Source: Patescibacteria group bacterium UBA1449 (lineage in GTDB: Bacteria > Patescibacteriota > Microgenomatia > UBA1400 > UBA1449). From it: DNA of 5,366 nucleotides. The notes beneath the pieces were generated by a model that saw only the letters and a list, made by a program, of their open reading frames with translations, searched no databases and was not told the DNA's origin. The DNA is taken from assembly GCA_002335355.1 (NCBI GenBank), contig DCTD01000052.1, positions 2,170 to 7,535 on the forward strand, read 5' to 3'. Of the stretch, positions 1 to 5,366 are shown one piece after another. The position numbers were made by a program, and so were the translations under genes. The first letter of the stretch is position 1. The number at the start of each line of letters is the position of its first letter.

Positions 1-731
1 CCAAGGATTACCAACAGAATCCAGACAGTGCTTAAAGCCAATACTTTTGTAGCCAGAAACTCGTTGCCAAACAATTTTCCTATTGGAGAGCTAGGGGTTT
101 CTAGTAAGGGGGTGCTATACTCTTTCAAATGGTTTTGATCAAGGTGAAAATCAGCAGGTGTAAAGACTTTGCCAAACATCTGGACGATTAATACCGTATC
201 CTGACCATCCATTTGACCTGTTACAACAGCCACTCCAATATCTTCATAGTTCTCACTTAAAAGATTGGCTTTATGTGGTGGTGAAGCCATCCATGCATCA
301 ACGAGTTTAGGAACGCTCTTAAAGTCCTTAGCTAAATTTTCCCCTGCATAGTGATAATCGTACCCAGCTTCAAGAATGAATGACCAGGGAGGCCGTTTTG
401 AGGGTGAAAAATGATCCCAGTACCCAAACTGAAACATATCGTTGGCCTTAGCTAAAGCGGCATTAGCTAGTTGCTCGTTTTGTTTAAGGGGAGGAAGTCC
501 ATTTTCCTGACGTTTTAGGTTGGTAAGTGAAACAATTTCAGATGCTTCAAGATCAACAGTAACTCCCAGGATTCTCCAATCGTTTTCTGTTACATGAAAC
601 ACCCATTGGACAAACAAAAAAACTGCAAGAAGTAGGGCAGTAACTAAAGGATTGATTACCGGCGGCTTGTGGTGTTTGGTTGGCTTTGCTATAGTAAAAG
701 TGCTTTTAAATATACTATTGCTATTTAAAAG
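1..731 (-). CDS. Membrane-anchored CAP-domain (SCP/YkwD-like) protein, C-terminus off the left edge, start unresolved
   Basis: This frame is open from a TAG at 732-734 to the left edge, about 243 codons (numbered from 731). A basic N-terminal stretch (KPTKHHKPP) precedes a membrane helix at residues 28-45, followed by WRILGV and a CAP domain from about residue 65 to 187. Landmarks are NLKRQENGLPPL, a YWDHFSP motif (H107), AGEN (E131), WMASPPHKANLL (H153) and VQMFG; the His/Glu/His set matches the CAP cavity residues. A second hydrophobic segment (LSTVWILLVIL) begins near residue 232 and is cut by the edge. Known CAP proteins are extracellular and vary in activity, so the substrate cannot be named. 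This helix-CAP-helix layout is common in Patescibacteria. There is no ATG before the membrane helix: the first standard starts are TTG at 617 and GTG at 602, both within it. The given end is therefore only the limit of the open frame. Family assignment is firm; the start is not. Confidence 0.88.
686..716 (+). promoter_or_regulatory. Possible promoter for the plus-strand gene
   Basis: TATACT at 711-716 matches five of six bases of the bacterial -10 consensus. The best -35 candidate is TTGCTA at 686-691, with a 19-base spacer that is longer than ideal. Transcription from here would give a leader of roughly 40 bases before the ATG at 763. The -10 overlaps the left arm and spacer of the inverted repeat at 702-732, so a protein bound there could block it. 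The -35 is weak, so this is a candidate only. Confidence 0.3.
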
Positions 732-732
732 C
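702..732. promoter_or_regulatory. Perfect 11-bp inverted repeat in the divergent control region
   Basis: GCTTTTAAATA at 702-712 is the exact reverse complement of TATTTAAAAGC at 722-732, with a 9-base spacer. It lies between the divergent CAP gene and the plus-strand gene and overlaps the best -10-like hexamer. A partial extra copy follows: AGTGCTT at 699-705 is mirrored by AAGCACT at 744-750. Two arms about 20 bp apart suit a dimeric regulator on one face of the helix, which is an inference. It could instead form an RNA hairpin, and AT-rich DNA gives such repeats by chance more readily. Confidence 0.4.
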
Positions 733-762
733 TATTCTCATTTAAGCACTTTACATATTGTG

Positions 763-1350
763 ATGGCAATGAGTATGAAAACAGATTTATTGGACAAATT
801 TCTCATATTATTACTGATTTCCATGCTGCCAACAGCAATATTTATTACTTCACAAAATCAAGAGTTAGAAGGAGGCAATGCTAAAAAGGCAGCTGAAGCT
901 GAGCAAAAAATCCACCAAGCTATCCAACAACTTCAAGCGTCAAAACCGGTTGACGTACCAAAAGCTGCTCCTATCACCATTGATAAAATCAGTTACGCAA
1001 CTGAATCCGGGGAACTGACAATTACTGGAGTAGCTCCGGGGAGAAACTTAAACGTTATGGTTTCTGCCACGGTTTTACCGCATAAGAAAACAACACCAGC
1101 ACCAACTACTAAATCGGAAATTGATACTACATCCTCCTCTTCTAGTGCGGCAAAAGCTTCTTCTCTTGATGATGCGGTCCTTGGTGAGTCTGTTGAAGTT
1201 GTGGCGGTTAAAGCTGACGTTGATGGTAAATTTACCTTAGTTAAAAAAGTTGACTTTAAAAAGACTGATTTAGTTGAGTTACGTTTTGATCAAGCTGATA
1301 GCACGGCAACCGTTCAATACAGTATCCAGGAAAACAAAAGGTTATATTAA
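763..1350 (+). CDS. Small membrane-anchored protein with Ig-like beta-sandwich and Ser/Thr-rich loop
   Basis: About 195 residues; I do not recognise a named family. After MAMSMKTDLLDK comes one hydrophobic helix (FLILLLISMLPTAIFIT, residues 13-29), then a charged Ala/Gln-rich segment (NAKKAAEAEQKIHQAIQQLQ) that may be helical or coiled. A beta-rich domain follows: ISYATESGELTITGVAPG and NLNVMVSATVLP, then EVVAVKADVDGKFTLVKKVD and VELRFD..STATVQYSI. The strand pattern suggests an Ig-like or carboxypeptidase-regulatory-like fold placed outside the membrane. Between the strands, residues about 111-138 form a low-complexity Pro/Thr/Ser loop with five consecutive Ser. There is no Cys. The start is uncertain: in-frame GTG 760 and ATG 763, 769 and 775 are all possible and none has a clear Shine-Dalgarno. 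The frame stays open back to TTG 652, but that extension is antisense to the CAP gene and is probably chance. It ends 13 bp from the convergent Kelch gene stop. Function unknown. Confidence 0.75.
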   Translation: MAMSMKTDLLDKFLILLLISMLPTAIFITSQNQELEGGNAKKAAEAEQKIHQAIQQLQASKPVDVPKAAPITIDKISYATESGELTITGVAPGRNLNVMVSATVLPHKKTTPAPTTKSEIDTTSSSSSAAKASSLDDAVLGESVEVVAVKADVDGKFTLVKKVDFKKTDLVELRFDQADSTATVQYSIQENKRLY

Positions 1351-1352
1351 CC
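1331..1352 (-). terminator. Possible intrinsic terminator of the Kelch gene
   Basis: GGTTA (1340-1344), a three-base loop and TAACC (1348-1352) form a perfect short hairpin. Read on the minus strand it starts 11 bases after the Kelch gene stop codon and is followed directly by TTTTGTTTT (1339-1331), as in an intrinsic terminator. The stem is only 5 bp with two G-C pairs, so it would be weak. On the plus strand the same hairpin is followed by GAACATTTCTTTT, so it could act in both directions. The right arm contains the TAA stop of the plus-strand gene. Confidence 0.4.
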
Positions 1353-1363
1353 GAACATTTCTT

Positions 1364-4300
1364 TTAGTAGGTGGGCAGGAGGTTGTAGATAAGAGTTCCG
1401 GCATAGAGGTCTTGGGGTTGGTAGGAGTTGACTTCGAGGCCATAGGTTACATAGATAGACTTTCCATCGGGATCAGCTGAAGTTGAGTACATAACATTGT
1501 GAGAAAGAGTGTTAACTGGTCCGAACTTACTTGCTCCATCACTCCACCCATCAACTCGGTCATCACTGGTATTAGCCCCAATCCAACCAGAATTAACGTT
1601 AGCAATGGTACTAGTTGGACTTGACCAGACTTGTGGTGTTTCCCAACTCACGCCATCTGCTGCAAACTCATCAATATCATTGTTCGGATAGTTACCTTGC
1701 AAGTAGTGCAGTAACTTCATACTGACTGTGTAGCCACCGGGAGCATTAGTAGTCACCATAAGTTTTTGGGCAAGATATTTAGGTGTCAAAGGTTGGATAT
1801 TACCAAAAGGAAGGGAATCACTCTCACTAGCTATGTTGGTTGTGATACCGTTCGTGACCGTATTCACTCCCACTGCTGATACCACAAAAGACAGATACGG
1901 ATCTTCTCCTAAGCCTCCAGTTCCAGTTAGTCCTGATATTTTCCAATACTCTACTCCTCCCTCTGTGACAACTGATACATTAGGAGAAGTGAAATCAAGA
2001 TAATACTTGTTTGTACAGGTTGCAGTTACTTCGGTAAGGGTTGTAGCATCAGGGCACATAACTATCCGGACTGAACCTCGTTTAGGAATGTATAGAGAAT
2101 AGCTTCCACCCGAAGCTCCGGGTAAGGCACTAAAACCACCAGGATAGTGGAAAAGTGCCTTAGTACCATCGCTGTCAGCTTCAAGTAAACTCCAGTCTCT
2201 GTTCTCAGAATAATCAACACTAAACGTTGCAATACGATAGGATGCGTTAACAATCCCCGTAGGTTGTATGCCGGTAGTTGGTGTTGTTGAAGTATCGGTA
2301 GACCAGTCGCTGACTAGAACTGGAGTCAGAACAGGGTCAATATTCACAATGAGAGCTCCATCTTCACCTCCGCCAACGGTGCCAATGGTAAAGTCAGCTG
2401 CAGACTCCAAGTTACCTCCATATGATGTTTTGGCACCATCACCACTAACAGAGGCAGTAATCCACGCCTGCCAATGATAACTGGTATCTGTGGTTAAACT
2501 AGAAACAGGGATACTCATTCTCATAGCAACATCAGGAGTAAGTTGTGTCCAGGTCCAAGAAGCGGTTGATTGTTCCAAACTCAATTGCCAGGTATCACTG
2601 AAAAATGGTGGGTTTACCGGCCGGCCACCAAACATCAACATTCGTTGGTTCTCACTATCATAAGCTGCTGCATGACTCCGTCTTCCCTCAGGCGGTGTTC
2701 CACTAGGAGTAATCTGTGTCCAGGATTCACTGCCTGGTGTTGTAACATTTAACTTCCAGACTTCATTAAAAGAGCTTGAGCCTCCATCCCACCCACCAAA
2801 ACAGATCATTCTTTTTTCTGCAAAGGCATTATCATAAATACAGGTAGCTCCCCGTCTAGCAGTTGGACCAGTTCCTGGAGTTCTCTCTGTCCAGGTTTCA
2901 CTTCCGGAGTTAAGGGATAACTCAAAGACATTATTATAGTAAAGGATTGGTGCTCCTGTTAAAGTACCACCTCCAAAAATTAGCATTCGGTTGTTGCCAC
3001 TATCATATATGGCTGCTGCTTGAGCACGTCCGCTAGGCAGTGTTCCTCCTGGACTAAGTTGTGTCCATGTACCATCACCGCTACTTGGTAACGACAATTG
3101 CCAGGTATCACTAAACTCTCCGGCAGAGCCCTCACCGCCGTAAAAAACTAATCGTTGGTTAATTGGATCAAAAACCCCTGAAGCTAACCAGCGTCCAGAA
3201 GGTGGGGTTCCTGAGGGATCGAGTCTACGCCAAATCGGTTCACCGGTAGTTGGTAACGTTACTTCCCAAACATCACTTAAATATACATTAATCCCTACGC
3301 CTGCATTTTGACCGCTTAGTCCACCAAATAAAATACCCCGTTTATTAGTACTGTCATAAACAAAAACAGCACCTTCTCTGTGCGATGGTCCATCAAACTG
3401 ATGATTAACACTACTCCATTGACCAGTAGCGTTTGAAAAGCCCCAAAGTTCATTAAGATGTTCACCAGTATAAATGTCTGCTGAAGAAGTTATCCGTCCG
3501 TATCCTCCAAAGATAGTCATACGCTTGTGTTCAGTATCAAAAAAGTAGCCCATGGCGTCTCGATCTTTAAGATAAGTAGCCTTGTCTATTTGACCATAGG
3601 TAAAACTACCAGTAGCAGGGAGAGCTAAAGACATGGTGTGGCGAACAACTTTTCCTGAACTATCACCTCCACCATACATGAGCATCCGCTTGTGTATAGG
3701 GTCGTAGATACCAGCATGAGCATAGGTAGCTGCTGGCCGACTACCACTTGGAGGGCTGACATCATTCCAGGCTTCGCTGTTAGTTGCCAGTGAAAGAGTC
3801 CAGGTATCAGTGTAATATGTTGTACCATTCCACCCTTGGAAAATCACTATCCGGTCATTGTCAGGATCGTAGACCATATCATGATTTCTTCGCCCAGTTG
3901 GTGCTGTACCTGTTGGAGAGAGTTGGATCCAGGTTTCACTACCTGGTGTCCCGACAGTTAACTTATACACATCGTTAAAATTTGTAGTGCCACTCCAACC
4001 GCCAAATAGAATCATTTCCTGAGTACTACTTTTATATATTGCAGAATAATCACCTCTTATCGAAGGTGGTGTTCCGGAAGGAGTTAATTGGGTCCAGGTC
4101 TCAGAACCGGAACTGAGACTTAAAGACCAGGTATCGTTATAACGGGCTGCTCCCCAACCACCAAAAACTACCATACGTTGGTTTACCGGATCATAAATGG
4201 CATCGGTATTAGACCGAGCAACTGGTGCAGTTCCTCCTGGAGTAATCTGACTCCACGCTCCATCGCCTGAAGATGGAAGAGTAAGTGAGTAGACGTGGTT

Positions 4301-5366
4301 AGTATCAGTAGTCGTATATCCACCAAAGATTATCATTCGTTGGTTAGCGCTATCATAAATGGCTGAGTGTAACCGCCGCGTTCCGGGTGAAGAACCACTC
4401 GGATTTAATTGCCGCCATTGAGGTCTCCCTCCTGCTGGTAACCGAAGTTCCCAAACGTCTGAAAAGTTTGTTACCCCATCCCACCCGCCATAGATAATCA
4501 TTCGTTTGTTAGCACTGTCGTAAACAGCTGAATGAGACCGACGGGCGGGTGGGTCACTCGGATTATAAATGACATCAGCGCCGGTAGCAGTAGCCGTGTT
4601 GGTAAAGGCAGTCCCAATAGGCCTAATCTCAACAAATGGTCTGAACATATCTGTTGTTGTGTTACTTTTAGTGTCAAAATCAAAATAGAGGTTAGTGGTT
4701 ACACCATCAGTGGTTGAACCCCCGGTGTTAAGAGCAGTGGTATAGCTTGAACTGTACTGAGCTAAGTTGCTTACAGAAGGAGGCAGTAATTCTGAATAAT
4801 AGACAGTGATACGAATATGGTCTATGTAACCGGTGTAGGTAGCGTTAGCTCCAGTTTTGTTATTTTTAACTGCGATGGCTACTCCAAAGTTACTGGCATT
4901 GATATCATCTCGAGTCCATGATTGTCCCCAAAGATCAGACGTGCCGCCATATGAAACATATGAATTTGGGTCAGCAGTAGGCCACCCAGTCCCTGTACTT
5001 GCCTTTTCATCGCCAACCACACTGCCTCCCTTTATAATCTTAACTGAATTGTCTGTAATCAAAGAGTTTGATGCATGCCGTTCAATTTCGACTTTAATGC
5101 CGTTAATCACTGATCCGCTGGGAATTGCAAAACCAAAATTAGTAGCAGTAAGATAATTACTTATTACTCCTCTGCCTAGACTGACGTCTGCATAACTACC
5201 ATTTGAACTGTAAACGTTTGGAGTACTATTCCAACTGACAGTGCCGGTGGTGGTATTATTACCACTTGAGGCCGGATTATTAGGGCCGATAGAGAGACCA
5301 TTAACAATGCTCGTAACACATAATAATGCACAGAAAATGCTTACTGCAGTTGTGACAGTTTTTACA
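1364..5366 (-). CDS. Giant exported Kelch-repeat surface protein, N-terminus a few codons off the right edge
   Basis: At least 1333 residues, numbered here from the first complete codon at the right edge. Residues 1-23 look like a signal peptide (VKTVTTAVSIFCALLC then VTSIVNG), so the start must lie just outside the window; a GTG at 5110 falls inside a folded domain. In order: a beta-sandwich at about 30-191 (YLTATNFGFAIPSGS, INGIKVEIER, DINASNFGVAI, IDHIRITVYY); the first half of an Fn3-like domain at 195-265; twelve Kelch repeats at 273-943; the second half of the Fn3-like domain at 946-994; a Gly-rich linker; an unrecognised beta-rich region at about 1003-1159; and a C-terminal beta-sandwich at 1160-1333 ending at the stop. 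There is no sortase motif, C-terminal membrane helix or visible catalytic centre. Kelch repeats form beta-propellers that usually bind proteins or sugars, so adhesion or recognition is inferred. How it stays on the cell is not evident. Confidence 0.9.
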   Translation of the reverse strand, partial: VKTVTTAVSIFCALLCVTSIVNGLSIGPNNPASSGNNTTTGTVSWNSTPNVYSSNGSYADVSLGRGVISNYLTATNFGFAIPSGSVINGIKVEIERHASNSLITDNSVKIIKGGSVVGDEKASTGTGWPTADPNSYVSYGGTSDLWGQSWTRDDINASNFGVAIAVKNNKTGANATYTGYIDHIRITVYYSELLPPSVSNLAQYSSSYTTALNTGGSTTDGVTTNLYFDFDTKSNTTTDMFRPFVEIRPIGTAFTNTATATGADVIYNPSDPPARRSHSAVYDSANKRMIIYGGWDGVTNFSDVWELRLPAGGRPQWRQLNPSGSSPGTRRLHSAIYDSANQRMIIFGGYTTTDTNHVYSLTLPSSGDGAWSQITPGGTAPVARSNTDAIYDPVNQRMVVFGGWGAARYNDTWSLSLSSGSETWTQLTPSGTPPSIRGDYSAIYKSSTQEMILFGGWSGTTNFNDVYKLTVGTPGSETWIQLSPTGTAPTGRRNHDMVYDPDNDRIVIFQGWNGTTYYTDTWTLSLATNSEAWNDVSPPSGSRPAATYAHAGIYDPIHKRMLMYGGGDSSGKVVRHTMSLALPATGSFTYGQIDKATYLKDRDAMGYFFDTEHKRMTIFGGYGRITSSADIYTGEHLNELWGFSNATGQWSSVNHQFDGPSHREGAVFVYDSTNKRGILFGGLSGQNAGVGINVYLSDVWEVTLPTTGEPIWRRLDPSGTPPSGRWLASGVFDPINQRLVFYGGEGSAGEFSDTWQLSLPSSGDGTWTQLSPGGTLPSGRAQAAAIYDSGNNRMLIFGGGTLTGAPILYYNNVFELSLNSGSETWTERTPGTGPTARRGATCIYDNAFAEKRMICFGGWDGGSSSFNEVWKLNVTTPGSESWTQITPSGTPPEGRRSHAAAYDSENQRMLMFGGRPVNPPFFSDTWQLSLEQSTASWTWTQLTPDVAMRMSIPVSSLTTDTSYHWQAWITASVSGDGAKTSYGGNLESAADFTIGTVGGGEDGALIVNIDPVLTPVLVSDWSTDTSTTPTTGIQPTGIVNASYRIATFSVDYSENRDWSLLEADSDGTKALFHYPGGFSALPGASGGSYSLYIPKRGSVRIVMCPDATTLTEVTATCTNKYYLDFTSPNVSVVTEGGVEYWKISGLTGTGGLGEDPYLSFVVSAVGVNTVTNGITTNIASESDSLPFGNIQPLTPKYLAQKLMVTTNAPGGYTVSMKLLHYLQGNYPNNDIDEFAADGVSWETPQVWSSPTSTIANVNSGWIGANTSDDRVDGWSDGASKFGPVNTLSHNVMYSTSADPDGKSIYVTYGLEVNSYQPQDLYAGTLIYNLLPTY
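1367..1888 (-). other. C-terminal beta-sandwich domain of the Kelch protein
   Basis: Residues 1160-1333 include LPFGNIQPLTPKYLAQKL, VTTNAPGGYTVSM, a WxxP stretch with a variable loop, and a final IYVTYGLEVNSYQP..LYAGTLIYNLLPTY. The TNA..GYTV strand and the QP.xxYxGTLxY ending are a pattern I associate with the C-termini of many secreted Patescibacteria proteins. The fold is probably an Ig-like sandwich. Its terminal position suggests a role in surface retention or secretion, but no anchoring motif can be pointed to. Confidence 0.6.
2384..2530 (-). other. Second half of the split Fn3-like domain in the Kelch protein
   Basis: Residues 946-994 contain MRMSIPVSSLTTDTSYHWQAW, then YGGNLESAADFTIG. 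The TSYHWQA strand and the GGN.ESAADFT ending are the usual closing strands of the same Fn3-like domain whose opening half lies at 4571-4783. Alone, these 49 residues are too short for a full domain and have no other opening half near by. A Gly-rich linker (GTVGGGEDG) follows. Confidence 0.6.
2531..3388 (-). repeat. Kelch repeats 8-12 (second, five-repeat set)
   Basis: Five repeats at 3388-3203, 3202-3038, 3037-2867, 2866-2693 and 2692-2531. Each pairs best with a repeat seven positions earlier. Repeats 8 and 1 share SDVWE..LP..G.P.WR.L.PSG; 9 and 2 share LPSSGDG.W.Q..PGGT; 10 and 3 share SGSETWT; 11 and 4 share KL.V.TPGSE.W.Q; 12 and 5 share DTW.LSL. No counterparts of repeats 6 and 7 follow: after repeat 12 the sequence passes directly into the second Fn3-like half. 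Repeat 11 carries a Cys pair. Confidence 0.82.
3389..4549 (-). repeat. Kelch repeats 1-7 (first seven-repeat set)
   Basis: Seven repeats of 53-60 residues, each built as P-x-x-R, then (V/I)YD..N.RM, a hydrophobic strand ending in GG, an (D/E)xW-type strand, and a W..L.P.G turn. Positions are 4549-4388, 4387-4226, 4225-4067, 4066-3902, 3901-3737, 3736-3569 and 3568-3389. Repeats 6 and 7 are the most divergent: repeat 6 has T-Y in place of the usual GR, and repeat 7 has a longer loop (SSADIYTGEHLNELW). Repeat 5 has QG instead of GG. Seven blades would close a standard propeller; that closure is inferred. Confidence 0.85.
4571..4783 (-). other. First half of a split Fn3-like domain in the Kelch protein
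   Basis: Residues 195-265 run from PPSVSNLAQY through TTNLYFDFD and FVEIRPIGTAFTNTATATG. This matches the beginning and middle of an Ig/Fn3-like domain that I recall from Patescibacteria surface proteins, where the GTAFTNT stretch is soon followed by a V.GL..GTSYHWQAR strand. Here that continuation is missing and the Kelch array starts instead. The assignment rests on remembered family pattern, not on a search. Confidence 0.6.
4794..5279 (-). other. N-terminal beta-sandwich domain of the Kelch protein
   Basis: Residues 30-191, just after the signal peptide and a short Asn/Thr-rich spacer. Motifs in order are SYADVSLGRG, YLTATNFGFAIPSGS, INGIKVEIER, DNSVKIIKGGS, YGGTSDLWGQSWT, DINASNFGVAI and IDHIRITVYY. 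The domain recurs, from memory, in secreted Patescibacteria proteins and has a jelly-roll-like strand pattern. Ligand unknown. Because it is complete only when the frame is read to the right edge, it shows that the GTG at 5110 is not the true start. Confidence 0.6.

Noticed and set aside
652..762. N-terminal extension of the plus-strand gene from TTG 652, adding a second hydrophobic helix
   Set aside because: The extension is antisense to the CAP gene's N-terminus and covers the divergent control region. Several ATG starts lie just before the genuine membrane helix.
2531..4549. Galactose oxidase-type enzyme, because of the Kelch propeller
   Set aside because: No copper-ligand pattern or catalytic domain is visible, and the flanking domains are structural beta-sandwiches. 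Kelch repeats alone do not imply an enzyme.
1274..5156. Short frames of 60-99 codons on either strand inside or overlapping the Kelch gene
   Set aside because: They overlap a strongly supported coding frame, show no domain pattern or start signals, and are expected as shadows of a long gene.
5318..5334. Lipoprotein-type lipobox at the Cys residues of the Kelch protein signal peptide
   Set aside because: The sequence before the second Cys is A-L-L, not the L-[AS]-[GA]-C pattern, and the Cys lies inside the hydrophobic core.
1..5366. Use of an alternative genetic code with UGA as an amino acid, as in some Patescibacteria
   Set aside because: All frames stay open under the standard bacterial code, and no gene needs UGA read through.

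Overview
The window looks like a piece of a Patescibacteria (Candidate Phyla Radiation) genome, most likely from a metagenome. The evidence is protein style, not a marker gene. The left-hand gene has the membrane-anchored CAP-domain layout common in that group. The large right-hand gene combines a beta-sandwich, an Fn3-like domain and a C-terminal domain ending in a QP..LYAGTLIYNLLPTY-type strand, all of which I associate with secreted Patescibacteria proteins. No rRNA, tRNA, CRISPR, insertion sequence or phage gene is visible. Reading frames close on standard stops and nothing suggests UGA recoding.

Layout, left to right. (1) Positions 1 to about 731, minus strand: a CAP (SCP/YkwD-like) protein with an N-terminal membrane helix. 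Its C-terminus runs off the left edge and its start codon is unclear. (2) Around 700-760: a short divergent control region with a perfect 11-bp inverted repeat around a possible -10 box. (3) 763-1350, plus strand: a small membrane-anchored protein with an Ig-like beta-sandwich carrying a Ser/Thr-rich loop. (4) 1364-5366, minus strand: a giant exported protein of at least 1333 residues with twelve Kelch repeats; it converges on gene 3 with only 13 bp between stop codons. Its start codon lies just beyond the right edge.

All three genes encode proteins predicted to act at or outside the cytoplasmic membrane, so the window is a cell-surface locus, possibly for adhesion, host contact or wall interaction. 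That role is inferred; no catalytic centre is visible except the CAP residues.

The most interesting structure is in the giant protein. The Kelch array appears to sit inside a single Fn3-like domain, whose two halves are about 680 residues apart in sequence. Within the array, repeats 1-5 match repeats 8-12 in order. This implies duplication of a seven-repeat unit with the last two repeats missing from the second copy.
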